A stretch of 64,000 bases of DNA, taken from Synchiropus splendidus. Lineage: Eukaryota; Chordata; Actinopteri; Syngnathiformes; Callionymidae. The translations under genes and the position numbers were made by a program. Location: assembly GCF_027744825.2 (NCBI RefSeq), contig NC_071334.1:37169937-37233936 (forward strand), read 5' to 3'. Shown here piece by piece: positions 27,679-37,535 of this stretch (position 1 is its first letter; the number at the start of each line of letters is the position of its first letter). Below the pieces are notes generated by a model, which was not told the DNA's origin, searched no databases, and worked only from the letters and a program-made list of their open reading frames with translations.

Positions 27679-30600
27679 CTGAGGGTCCAGATACAACAAA
27701 CAGACTTTAATCACTGAATGTCAGAATTGGGCTGCCAGAGAGTTTATGTAAGCACGCAAACAAACATGCCTAAATGTAACAAGCACCTCTAAGTGAGAGC
27801 ACACAACAGTTAAGGGTACCATAGTTTTAATTTCAAGATTACTATTCATAATTTTACAAAACAGAACATGTTTTCAGTACAACATAAAGTTTTAGTCACA
27901 TCACAATTCATACTCACTCTCAGACACAAGGTCCATATACTGGCACACAGCATGAAGCAACAGTCTCTCGAAGCTGGAAGACAACAGCAGACATTTTATA
28001 ATCTCTACATGACGTGGCCCTTTTTGGTGAGTGAAGTTCAAAAATCTCGTCACAAGATGACAGGAAATAACACCTATGAACTTAGTGCTGCTGCAGTTGA
28101 TCAGTAAACTGAGGTATCCTGAGGCAAAACCTCAAAACTTGTCTCTGGAAGATGACCAACGTTTTTGACATGTCTAACAAAAAAAACAAATGGGTTAAAC
28201 AACTTAGCAAAATCAACTCAACTGCCCATTGATTTCAAGACAAGACAAGAAGTGGTGAAATAGAATTATCCAAGATACTACATATGGAGATAAAAACACT
28301 ACCCTCTGCTAAGCAACAGATTTTTTTCTGCACGACAAGCAATTTTTCTGAAGTGGAAAGATGCTGCCCTGCCCACACAAACACAATAGATAAGATACAT
28401 CATGTCTTGCCCAAAACTGAAGAAAATGATATATTGAACCAAACAAAAAAAACATTTCATGAAGAGTGGGATCCATACTTGAAAATATTTCATAATCTTT
28501 AAAAATTCCCCATTTTGGCAGTGAAATGGAAGACATTGTATTCTACATATTTTTCTGTTTTTTAGTATTATTGTGTTAAATAATAAAGCTAGAAAAAATG
28601 TATTAGTAATACAACCCAACCAATCTTAACATGCTCAGGTTTTGTGACTTGCATGTATGTCTTTCTTTATTCTGCCTACACAATCTGTTAATGTTGCACT
28701 TACCATTACACTGGATGTATAAGCACTACCTGTTTTAATCTCAATAAAAAATATTTTGGTGTTTGAAGTTGAAATTACATGTATTTATTTTGGAAACGTT
28801 AAAGTGACTTTAGTAGGGAAAACTTACATCATATCATAACTTCATTTCCACACTATGACAGCAATTAACATTTGGAACTGGACTTGACTTTCATAGCTAA
28901 GGCTCTACAACTCGCATTAATATTTCTTCTCCTTCTTTCCCAGTTATAACTCTCAACTTACACTCTCACAATTTTCAGTCACTGTCCTTCCTAATATAGT
29001 GTTCATAACTTCCACGGTCAATTATTTCCATACAGTGTTTAGCAGTATAAGCTAAGCTAAAAGATCAGCACCTGCTGTTGAGGTTGGTTGTGTAAACAGA
29101 ATGTGGCTGGTCATTGAAGAAGCTCAGCAGGTTCTCCTCAAGCACCTCCAGAGTTCCCTGTTAGGAGAGTCAATCAATCAATCAGTCACTACCCCAGCGT
29201 TCAATGTTCCAAAGTGATACGTTCTTTCATTTAATTAGTATACTCTGATTCTTTGAACATTGACTCTCTTTGATGTCAATGTCTGCTCGCTGAATGATCA
29301 AGATGTTTTCACAGAGAAAAGAAAAAAAAACTTGTTTTCAGAACAGTATCGAGTATTGAGTATTATTTTTCTTTTCTGATTTGGTCTTGATTTTGACACA
29401 ATGTTTCCGTTGTAATTTCTGGCTCAAGTACATAAATCTGTCATGGGATTTAATAAAAACATACATTTAATCTACACCTAGCACATGCAAGGTGGGCATT
29501 GATTCAGGATGGTTTGAGTTTAAATTGCCTGAAAAGACAGTCATATCACAATACACAACATAAATCCTAATTCTACGTTAGAAATGTAGACTTTATACAA
29601 AAGTTGGACGTTTCGCTGCTAATAAGGTTTAGATTAATAATTAGTTTTGTAAATCACAGCACTAATTTTTCTGCTCACCATCGGAATCTGTTTGCGTCGG
29701 AGAGTCATCCGAAGTCTTCTGTCAATCCTTTGGAAGCAGTCCTGAGCGTTGAAGGCAGGGTCTACTGTAGGGAGGTGAAGGTGTTTACAAGAGGACAACA
29801 GGACTCAACAAACAACCATGTTTACACTGGTCAGTCACCATTCCTCTGGTCTTTAAAGAGGCGATGGATGTTTTTCTTCTTGGCCACCTCCTGCTCCAGC
29901 AGACACAGAAGCCTCTCCTGCTCCTCGCCGGAGCAGTTCATGAAGTTGTTCCAGGGCTGGAGGAGACAATGACTATTTGTGACAGCATCACAGAGTCAAC
30001 CTGGATGGAAGTTAAGATTGTACCTCGAAGTAGTTCCTGTTGGTACTTGCTTCAGTGAAGATGGATGGTATTGCAGGATTACTGGAAACCTCCAGATCAT
30101 CTTTGCAGTACTCATCATTTTCAAGAAGGTTGGCAAGAAAGCGTGCTGATGGACAGAAAGTATGCAATGTTCAGTCAGTAACAAGATCCTTCGACCAGAC
30201 TGCAATGGCTTTTTACAAAGTGAAGAATCTCAGATGATAATGTGCCGCCTTACTGTTTTCCTGTCGTCTGAGACTCTTCTTGCCTTTTGCTCGGGGAGTG
30301 AGCTCAGAATTCCGGATGGCTTGAAGAATATAGAACTGCTTCTTTTTGGACGGGGACACTCGTTTAGCAGGAGAGTTGGGCAGCGATGTGCATTTGCGCT
30401 CCTCAATCAGGCTGAAATTCCACACAGGCTGTTACAGATGAAAACTAAAGGCACCATGTATGTGTGTGTGTGTAACGCTTCAGTGTAAAACAGAGGGACG
30501 GTCTACAATACACAAAAGAAAAAGCCAAGTAAAGAAGTCAAACTTTTTCTTTCTCAGCAGCCAATAATTCTATCAGTTGCTCTAAAAACCAGACCACTGA

Positions 30601-31529
30601 ACCAACACGTTGTCTTTTGTTTCCCTGAAAATGATTTGTAATGTCTATGTATTTCATGGATATAACTGCAAATAATTAAAACAACCTTAAATGGCCAACC
30701 ACACAGACACCTTTGTTTTAATTTAGGCACGGACTTGTGCTGATTCTCACCTGTGCAATTTAACATAAGACATAATTGTTATCCTTTGATTTTTTTCATA
30801 TATAAAAAAACAAAACACAAATAATGGTCCTTAATAGACCACAGCATGGATAGAGGCACGGGGAAAATACTTCAGTGAATGTATGAACCTATTCAATCTA
30901 ATTATGCGACACATGTATGCTACGTTGATCACACTGTAGATGATAAGAGAACTGAGGTAGCCACATGAAACTTGTGAGTAGTAACAGCTGTACCTTCGAA
31001 CAAATGTCCGGGTTCACTCAATTCATGAACAGTAGTTAATGAAAATCGGGTCAAAATCGTCACTCATCGCGAGTCAGTGACGTCAAAGACCACGTCTGTC
31101 ATCATCGCATGACGCCATGTCAATGGTTTTGATATTTATATTGTTATCACTTAAGATGTTGGCCTTTGTTCCACAAGCACAGTACGACAGTTACACACCA
31201 GGTCAGACTTTCGCAGCATTCGTACGAAAATCCATTTTTAACACGATTTAGCACTACAATGGAACAGCCGGTAGTCAAGGAAAGCGCCACAAAGAGCTGA
31301 AGTGCTAATAGTTGACGGGCTAGAACCCAAGGCTTTTACTACAGTGACGGTGAAAAGTAGTTAAGACGTCAAGAAATGGTGCATCATTTTATTCGATTAC
31401 AAAAACGGGTGTTTGACAAACCCGTAGTGCAAATGCAGTTCTAGCTGAGCTAACAAGCTCGGCTAACAGACCCAACGCAGCCACTCACATATAATCCTGT
31501 TCTTCATTGTGACTTGTCAACACGACCAT
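27575..31529 (-). CDS. r3hdm4: R3H domain-containing protein 4 (complete, 8 coding exons)
   Basis: Eight exons on the minus strand (31529-31489, 30411-30254, 30145-30024, 29956-29839, 29764-29679, 29157-29072, 27973-27918, 27678-27575) have GT/AG borders and one continuous phase, giving 771 nt (256 aa plus stop). Human R3HDM4 is about 268 aa. Recognised blocks in order are KKKQFYILQAIRNSELTP, NPAIPSIFTEAS, WNNFMNCSGEEQERLL, DPAFNAQDCFQRIDRRLR and FERLLLHAVCQYMDL, then the end FLPPTLLLSAYLDQ. The R3H signature (Arg, three residues, His: RLLLH) lies near residue 205. R3H domains bind single-stranded nucleic acid; the cellular role of R3HDM4 is little known. The start ATG has A at -3 and G at +4. 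Confidence 0.93.
27918..27973 (-). CDS. r3hdm4: r3hdm4 coding exon 7 (R3H core)
   Basis: A 56-nt exon encoding FERLLLHAVCQYMDLVSE, which contains the R-x3-H motif. Acceptor TCTTCCAG, donor GTGAGT. Confidence 0.93.
27974..29071 (-). other. r3hdm4: r3hdm4 intron between exons 6 and 7
   Basis: About 1.1 kb, AT-rich. No exon and no recognisable element seen. Confidence 0.7.
29072..29157 (-). CDS. r3hdm4: r3hdm4 coding exon 6 (start of R3H domain)
   Basis: Encodes LEVLEENLLSFFNDQPHSVY and TTNLNS. The acceptor is CCTAACAG. The donor GTGCTG is weak, but the phase join with exon 7 gives the conserved SFERLLLH. Confidence 0.88.
29679..29764 (-). CDS. r3hdm4: r3hdm4 coding exon 5
   Basis: Encodes DPAFNAQDCFQRIDRRLR followed by MTLRRKQIPM. 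Acceptor CCCTACAG, donor GTGAGC. The match to the human DPAY..ECFQRISRRLR block is strong. Confidence 0.92.
29839..29956 (-). CDS. r3hdm4: r3hdm4 coding exon 4
   Basis: Encodes PWNNFMNCSGEEQERLLCLL and a basic segment KKKNIHRLFKDQRN. The phase-1 end at GTGACT joins exon 5 to give VDPAF. Confidence 0.9.
30024..30145 (-). CDS. r3hdm4: r3hdm4 coding exon 3
   Basis: Encodes RFLANLLENDEYCKDDLEVS, then NPAIPSIFTEASTNRNYFE. The acceptor is CCATCAG and the donor GTACAA. The junction with exon 2 restores ENT, as in the human protein. Confidence 0.9.
30254..30411 (-). CDS. r3hdm4: r3hdm4 coding exon 2
   Basis: The acceptor GGAATTTCAG precedes the exon and the donor is GTAAGG. It encodes LIEERKCTSLPNSP and then the basic conserved block KKKQFYILQAIRNSELTP with AKGKKSLRRQEN, which is diagnostic for the family. 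Confidence 0.93.
30412..31488 (-). other. r3hdm4: r3hdm4 intron 1
   Basis: About 1.1 kb. It contains a palindromic cAMP-response-type site TGACGTCA at 31078-31085 near the promoter-proximal end, and AT-rich filler elsewhere. No exon is seen. Confidence 0.65.
31078..31085. promoter_or_regulatory. CRE-type palindrome TGACGTCA in r3hdm4 intron 1
   Basis: Perfect 8-bp CREB/ATF consensus about 440 bp downstream of the start codon, with further TGACG-like half sites (CATGACGCC) nearby. Functional use is not shown by sequence. Confidence 0.35.
31489..31529 (-). CDS. r3hdm4: r3hdm4 coding exon 1
   Basis: Encodes MVVLTSHNEEQDY plus two bases, ending at a GTGAGT donor. ATG context is AACAAGATGG. It lies in a moderately CpG-rich region that probably contains the promoter. 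Confidence 0.8.
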
Positions 31530-31768
31530 CTTGTTAAAACGAAGAGGAACTGAGGAACAACCGCGCGGGAACAACTACACTGGTAAAGCGGAGACTATAT
31601 TGAAGTTCGCTAGCAGCGGTTAGCTAGGCCCTGTCTGCGGGACAAAAATAACTCCGACCACAGATAGGAGTGAAGAGTTCCCACCCCGCTGCTGAAGAAA
31701 AAAAAAAGGACAATAATGGACTTGATGGTGAGCTTGTTATTGCAACATTTACGACTCGAAGCGACGAT

Positions 31769-31778
31769 GTCACGTGAT
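31769..31778. promoter_or_regulatory. E-box GTCACGTGAT upstream of r3hdm4
   Basis: A 10-bp site matching the TFEB/TFE3/USF-type E-box core (GTCACGTGA), about 240 bp upstream of the r3hdm4 ATG in a CpG-richer segment. It is a reasonable promoter element. Confidence 0.35.
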
Positions 31779-32974
31779 GTGAATGTTTATATTTTATGAT
31801 TAAAAATAAATAAATAAATAGAAGAGTATATTCCAAAACCAAGGTTAGGGATTAAGGGGGGTGTTCTGGTTCTGGGTTTAATTTAGCCCTGACTCAGTTG
31901 CATGAGTCATTAGACATGACCAAATGACAGTGGTGATTTACTCTTTACAGGTCAACAAGGCCAAAATTAGTCTGTTTGTTTTTCTCTTTCTATGTGCGTA
32001 TAGTGCATCGTTGTAATTAGCCTGCATTAAAACTTCAACATTTATACCATTATCATTTATTTCAGTGTGCTTATTTTAGTTGCAGGACTGTATCAAATTG
32101 CCATCAAAGGTCTTGTCAAGATGAGAGTTGGCTGATCGAGTTGCAAAAGCATTTTCAATTAATCTGTAACAAAGCCATTATAGATGTAAAAAATGTCAGC
32201 CAGTTTGAGGACCGTTTTGAGTGTGCTTGACTGCTGTCTCTTGCCTAAGAAGAAATTTTGGGCCCACGTTCAAGTTCCATTCACACATCACCCTCTAGGC
32301 TCCCCACTAGGTGACCCTCAAGCACACCACTGCCATGCCCATGTCAATTCAGTGAGAAAAAAAGGCACGCAAGTAGATACAGAGACACAACTCCTGAATG
32401 AAAACAGAACAGGTTTGAAGTTTTGAGAATTAATCTACAGTACATGCAATATATGCAATAAAGTCTCCAGCTTCATACAGCATGGAAATCTGACATGTAT
32501 TATTTACAATAGAATTGTAATTGATAACAGCATTGCAAATAGCAATTGTCCACAAGGTCATTCTTCTTTGCAAAAACAACATCCTTACATAACAAAGCAC
32601 AGTTACTACTCCTTATATGTAATTCCTATCCCAAAAGACAAAAAAACAAATTCAACAAAAGCTTGGGTCTTCAGAGGTTAAAGCAAAGTTTACGGTTAGT
32701 AGAGAAAGGTTACTTCTTTAATTGTAATTATGACAGTTTCAGTGGTCTACTAATTGCACATTTATGGAATTACTGATGCATTCATTCAGTCCCACATTGT
32801 CTGCCAGATTTGCTTTCTTTCCTTGACAATTGCAGCTATTTTTCCTTTTTGTCATATGTTTCACTTTTTCATAGATTTCCATTTGAAACAGGGATCATCA
32901 ACTAAGACGCCACTGCTACAGAATCAGAATTCAACTAACTTGTATTGACAGGTTGTATGAAATCAGTCCTCGGC

Positions 32975-33195
32975 CTTCAGAATCAGCAGTGCAGACACAG
33001 GTGCATTCTGAGTGAACGGGCACATATAGTTGATGGATAGTTGCGATCGCTGGTCGCATCACGAGTTGGGGACAGCAAGGCCTTCTCCCTGGCCTCACGT
33101 GAGCAAATTGGACACTCATTCCATTACATACGTTCTGGACTAACTGCTTCTTTTTTCTCACTCTCTGTGGCCTTTCTCACCCAGTGGCTTAAACA
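32975..33195. repeat. Dispersed repeat D, copy 1
   Basis: Contains ATATAGTTGATGGATAGTTG, then CATCACGAGTTGGGGACAGC and AAGGCCTTCT. This matches 49625-49700 with substitutions in the same order and spacing. The family is not identified. Confidence 0.55.
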
Positions 33196-33989
33196 TATAT
33201 GGAGTTTTATGGTCAAACAAGCTTCAGAGCAATGAAATCACAGATGTTTAGTGACATCGCTTATTGCGCTGTTCTCTGTCCCTGCAATTCCCTGGCATCT
33301 ACAGCCAAACTGCCTAGATAACCCAGGCGAAGAAGGGGTTTGCCCTTGGTGAGTGCAAACGTTTTTCACATTTAATATGTAATTGACCTCTGCAGCTGTG
33401 TGTCTCTGTGTGTCTCTATGAGACATTCTTGTGCCTTGAGTAGTAGTAGTAGTGTGTAAGTGGATACTACACTCTCCAGCTGTGGTGTCATATCTAATGG
33501 ATATTTGAGAGGTATTGTTTAAAGTTGGACATGGTAGGAGGCCAAGGTGTGAAATCCAGAGCCCGCCACTGCCTCTATTTCGATTCTATTCTATTCTATT
33601 TGTTTTCATTAGTATGACTGTTTTTTTGTATACTGGTCTATCAAAAAATACAAATTCCTCAAGAGTCATCAGCTGGAGAAAAAAAATCCTTGTAAATTGA
33701 TCAATGCCCCGTCAGATATCAAAATATATTAGGTCGGTACTGATGAGGGAGTAACTTGAGAATAAAGAAAAAGAGAAGTGAAAAAACTATCACTATCTGT
33801 GCAAGTCCCTGGTGACTGCAGAGATTGAAAGATGTTGACGGTAGAGTAGCATTTTGTCATACTGGTGGGTTGCTGCTCAAGACAGAAATTTTTCCCAAAA
33901 AATATTAGCATTTTTTATTACTATCGTGTTTGATTTTATAGATATAGCTTTTCAGTGGAATGATGGTCAGAGCATCTCCCAGCGGACTC

Positions 33990-34330
33990 CATGATTGCCA
34001 TTATAAAAACAACTAAATTTCAGCAGGCACTTCACCTGTCATATACATTGTTGCCATCCATCAAATCACTCTCTCTTCCGATCCTTCTCATCCTGGACAT
34101 GGACTGTTTGTTCCTCTTCCCTCTGGCAGGAGGCTATGGTCGATCCAGACCAGAACCTCCAGTCACAGGAACAGCTTCTTCCCCTTGGCCGTCAGACTGT
34201 TGAATTCGTGAACATCCTTGTTGTTATTTTATTTTATTTTATTTATTTTTTGTCAGCACTTTATTCCAAAACACTTTCCTAGTTGGTGGGCTCCCCACTG
34301 ACCATGGCAATAAATTTGATTCTGATTCTC
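33990..34330 (+). mobile_element. Rex1/CR1-like LINE 3' end
   Basis: The plus strand carries the typical 3' end of a fish non-LTR retrotransposon: an arginine-rich PSGRR-like segment (frame broken), GCCGTCAGACTGTTGAAT, an A/T-rich spacer (TTTTA)n, and CCTAGTTGGTGGGCTCCCCA before a GATTCTGATTCT simple-repeat tail. The CTAGTTGGTGGG...CCCCACTGACCATGGCAATA segment recurs in the copy ending at 51705. It is 5'-truncated, as usual for LINEs. Confidence 0.75.
34213..34250. repeat. (TTTTA)n-like A/T simple repeat within the LINE tail
   Basis: Repeated TTATT/TTTTA units in the 3'UTR of the Rex1/CR1-like fragment; the equivalent place in the 51.6-kb copy also has TTTTATTTTATTTTATT. Confidence 0.8.
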
Positions 34331-36274
34331 ACCAGTTGTTTATGGACAATTATTATTCACAATGCTGTTATCAATAATAATGCCATTATAACTAATATAT
34401 GTCACATTTCCATGTCATATGAAGCAGGAGACTTTATTTTACATATTTTATGTACACTGGATTCATTCTCAAAACTTGTTCTATCCTGTTCCATTCCTGT
34501 TCTACCCCTGTTTCCATTCAGGAATTGTTGTTGCATGAGTCTTGTGTCTTTGTATGTGCTTGCATTCCTTCCATCTTTTTTCTCACTGTAATAGCTTTAA
34601 TGTTGTTGTATCACTACAGGATGATACGGGCAGTGTCCCTATGTAATTATCAAAGTTTCAGTGCCTGCCAGGTTGGTTTCTTTCTGTGATAATTGCAGTT
34701 GGAGTTCCTTTTTCTGTTACAGTTTTATCCTCATCACACATTTCTATTAGGCTCTAAAATGCCCATGTTTTGTCCATGTTTCCATCGGTGACTCTGATCA
34801 AGCCTGTGGAATAACATGGATGTGCACTTATCCCAGCTATCCACACTGGGCTTTACAGGCTAAAACTAGTTCTTTGTCAATTATCTTGGATCTTGGAATA
34901 CCCCTCAGGCAAAGGCAAACAAGATAATACAAAACTGTTCCATGTTGTTTCCTCTTCAAGTAAGGCATGAGTCACGCCAAATAATGAATATTAGAAATGT
35001 CCCTACACCACTTACAGTGCGTCAAAATCAGGAACTTTTGTAATTAAGAGTCACGTCTACAATGAAGGGCAAGAGCGGTAAAGTGTTTTCTTCCTCCTTT
35101 CTTCTTAATTTGTTTTAATTCAGGGCCAAATTCAATCAGGTTGCTTTAGATTTGTCATGTAAAAGGATGACTTCAACTCCATTTCTATGAAGAGTCAATG
35201 TTAGATCGAATTTGGGAATAAATGTGTAAACATGTTGATAACTAAATCATTATATTTCTACACATGGTCATGGTGAAAAAAATATTTTCTTAGAGAATTA
35301 CTGCTTCCTTTAAAATGTCTGGCAAAGGTAAATGTATTCGCCCCCCCAACAACCACAGCCATGTGACAACCAAGGCACTGAAATAAATTAATACCACACA
35401 CTAAATCTAGGAATAAACATGGTTACCCCCTTGACAACCATATTTGCTCAGTTGTAAATCAGTTGCAACTCCATATCATATTTTCTAATCAATTTGGTCC
35501 ATCCATCAGTAACTGATTAGAGCATCATTAGAGCATTAGACCATTCAGTACTAACTACAAAGTAAACTATTGTATAGATTAATATTCTCCCGACTGGAAT
35601 CGTCACGTATCGCTTAGTGTTCGGTGTTCCAAAGCAAACTTTATTGAGTTTGCATTTAGAAACATGATGGTATATTGTTAATTGCAATCCAGATGAGTCA
35701 GTGTACATATGCAGGGAAGAACATGTCAAATATTGATTATATATGTTTCAGTTTCACTTATTGTGTACTCAAGAAATAAAGACATGAACAGCAAAAATGA
35801 GTCACACACATTGTCTTTACTTAAGATCTTATCAGACAGGTGTAAAGTACATTGACATTCATGTTGTTGGTGCATTCAGTAAACACACAATTCCAATACT
35901 GAATTCAGGTGCAAGCAAAGCTTTTGTTCAAGTATTTGAAAGGAAGATTTTTCTCTTTTTCATGGATCAGTATAGCATTCAGTTGCTTATAACTAATTAA
36001 CAAAGTTTAAAAGTGATAATGATTAACAAGGTCCAGATGTGACGTTTGAGATGAACACAGTGTGGCATATTTTATTCTTGACAAAGAAGCACAGAGCTCA
36101 TTCATGTGTTCGTCATCTCTTGTTAACTCCCTTCATGCAGTTGCAGAGAGCTATTCTAGCAACTTAAAGCTCGTAGCAGGGGACACTCTTGACAGTTCCC
36201 TGTCAATCATTTTGAGAGACAACTGCACACACCTCAAATTCATAGCACCAGATTCTAAAAAGGAAGCACGCATT

Positions 36275-36280
36275 TTTATT
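36275..36280 (-). terminator. Candidate abca7 polyadenylation signal
   Basis: AATAAA on the minus strand about 0.9 kb downstream of the abca7 stop codon. Other A/T-rich candidates exist in this 3'UTR interval, so the choice is tentative. Confidence 0.3.
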
Positions 36281-37175
36281 AACTGAATGATCTGGATTTA
36301 AACATGCCTCTTGTCTTTTTCTTAATTTACTCCGTATGAAGATTTTTTGAAAAGCACAATATACACACAATATAAGGAGCACATCAAATGTGATTTGATC
36401 TGTTATAAATACTTTACAATGACAACTGTGTGTCAATGTTTTCCTGATAAGAAAAAAAAAATGAAATACATTAAGTACTGTGATTAACAACCATTACCCA
36501 GACAGCTGTAAAATCTTGGTTGAGTGAAATAACGTTCCTATAAAACACTAAATCATCTTGGAATGGAAAATAGAGGTCATCAAAACTGTCATATTTATAC
36601 ATGTTGGATTGAATCTCGACAAAAAGTGCTACTGCTCTTCATCAGTTTGTACAGCATTTTCCTATGTACAGTGGCAAAACAGCAGAGATTACAGAAGGTT
36701 CTAATCTAATCTAATGAGTCCTGAGAAATGCCATCCAGAGCTGCTACATGAAATAAGAAATTAACAGTTGAAATTGGAACAGGTGTCCACAGATGACAAA
36801 GGCACCACAGTCTGACAAAGAGCGATGTTTTGGTTCGTCCAGAGGAACATTCAGGTGCTACGAGTCTCAAATGAAACAAGTGTTAAATATCGGCAGACTT
36901 GCTCTTAGCTACAATGAATGGTTGAAAGTAAACCTCAGGATGGTGCTACTGTCGAACTCGCACGTTAAAATGCCAAATGCACAGCGTCCAACGCACTCAG
37001 GTGGGATGTGCATATTCTCCTTCATATGCAGTTTACTAAGTTGACATGACAAAAAAATAAATAAATAAACGAAATAAATATACAAATAATCTGAATCTGG
37101 AACTCGAAGGAAGAAACTTCAATTGGTCTTGGTCTCATTTCCTTTGATTTTAACTTCAAATTTAAGTGAGTGATG

Positions 37176-37535
37176 TCACAGCGGAGTTTCCTCTGTGTCT
37201 TTTCCAACTATGAACAACTTAGATGGATCTTTCCTGTTCTTCTTCTCTGTCTGCTTCAACATGCTGTGGCTGGTTGATTCACTCACATCACTTTCATTAC
37301 TGCTGCTCTTTGTATCTTCCGCGTTCACTTCCTTGGGTTTCCCCTTTTTAGAACTCCTGGGAGTTGCTCTCTCTTGCTGTAGCAAGGTCTTCTCAGGGGT
37401 AGTGGCTACAGTTGGCTGTATCTGAGTGGTGGGAGGGTGGATGGGGAGGACCGGCCTGCTTGGCCGCTCTGCTCTATTAGTGACAAGCATGTCACTGAAG
37501 TCGTCAAGCTGCTCCTTAGCAAAGTTGACAAACAC
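37176..37535 (-). CDS. abca7: abca7 last coding exon with long C-terminal tail
   Basis: Begins [15 protein letters not shown], containing the VFVNFA motif that in ABCA1 is needed for apolipoprotein binding and efflux. The rest is low-complexity: a Pro/Thr-rich part and then a Lys/Ser/Glu-rich part ([20 protein letters not shown]), ending DTEETPL and TGA. The exon gives 119 residues after DQ, whereas human ABCA7 and ABCA1 have roughly 45-50 there. The last three residues (T-P-L) fit a class I PDZ ligand. Confidence 0.92.
   Translation of the reverse strand: MFVNFAKEQLDDFSDMLVTNRAERPSRPVLPIHPPTTQIQPTVATTPEKTLLQQERATPRSSKKGKPKEVNAEDTKSSSNESDVSESTSHSMLKQTEKKNRKDPSKLFIVGKDTEETPL

Larger units (their letters stand above)
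31530..36274. other. Intergenic region between r3hdm4 and abca7
   Basis: About 4.7 kb up to the candidate abca7 poly(A) signal. It holds the presumed r3hdm4 promoter at its left end, dispersed repeat D at 32975-33195, short (AGT)n near 33440 and (TTCTA)n near 33575, and a Rex1/CR1-like LINE tail at about 33990-34330. No gene is seen. In human, KISS1R lies in this neighbourhood; I see no GPCR-like frame here. Confidence 0.5.

Noticed and set aside
27868..28107. Plus-strand frame over r3hdm4 exon 7
   Set aside because: It is the complement of the R3H exon; the minus-strand reading has family identity and splice signals.
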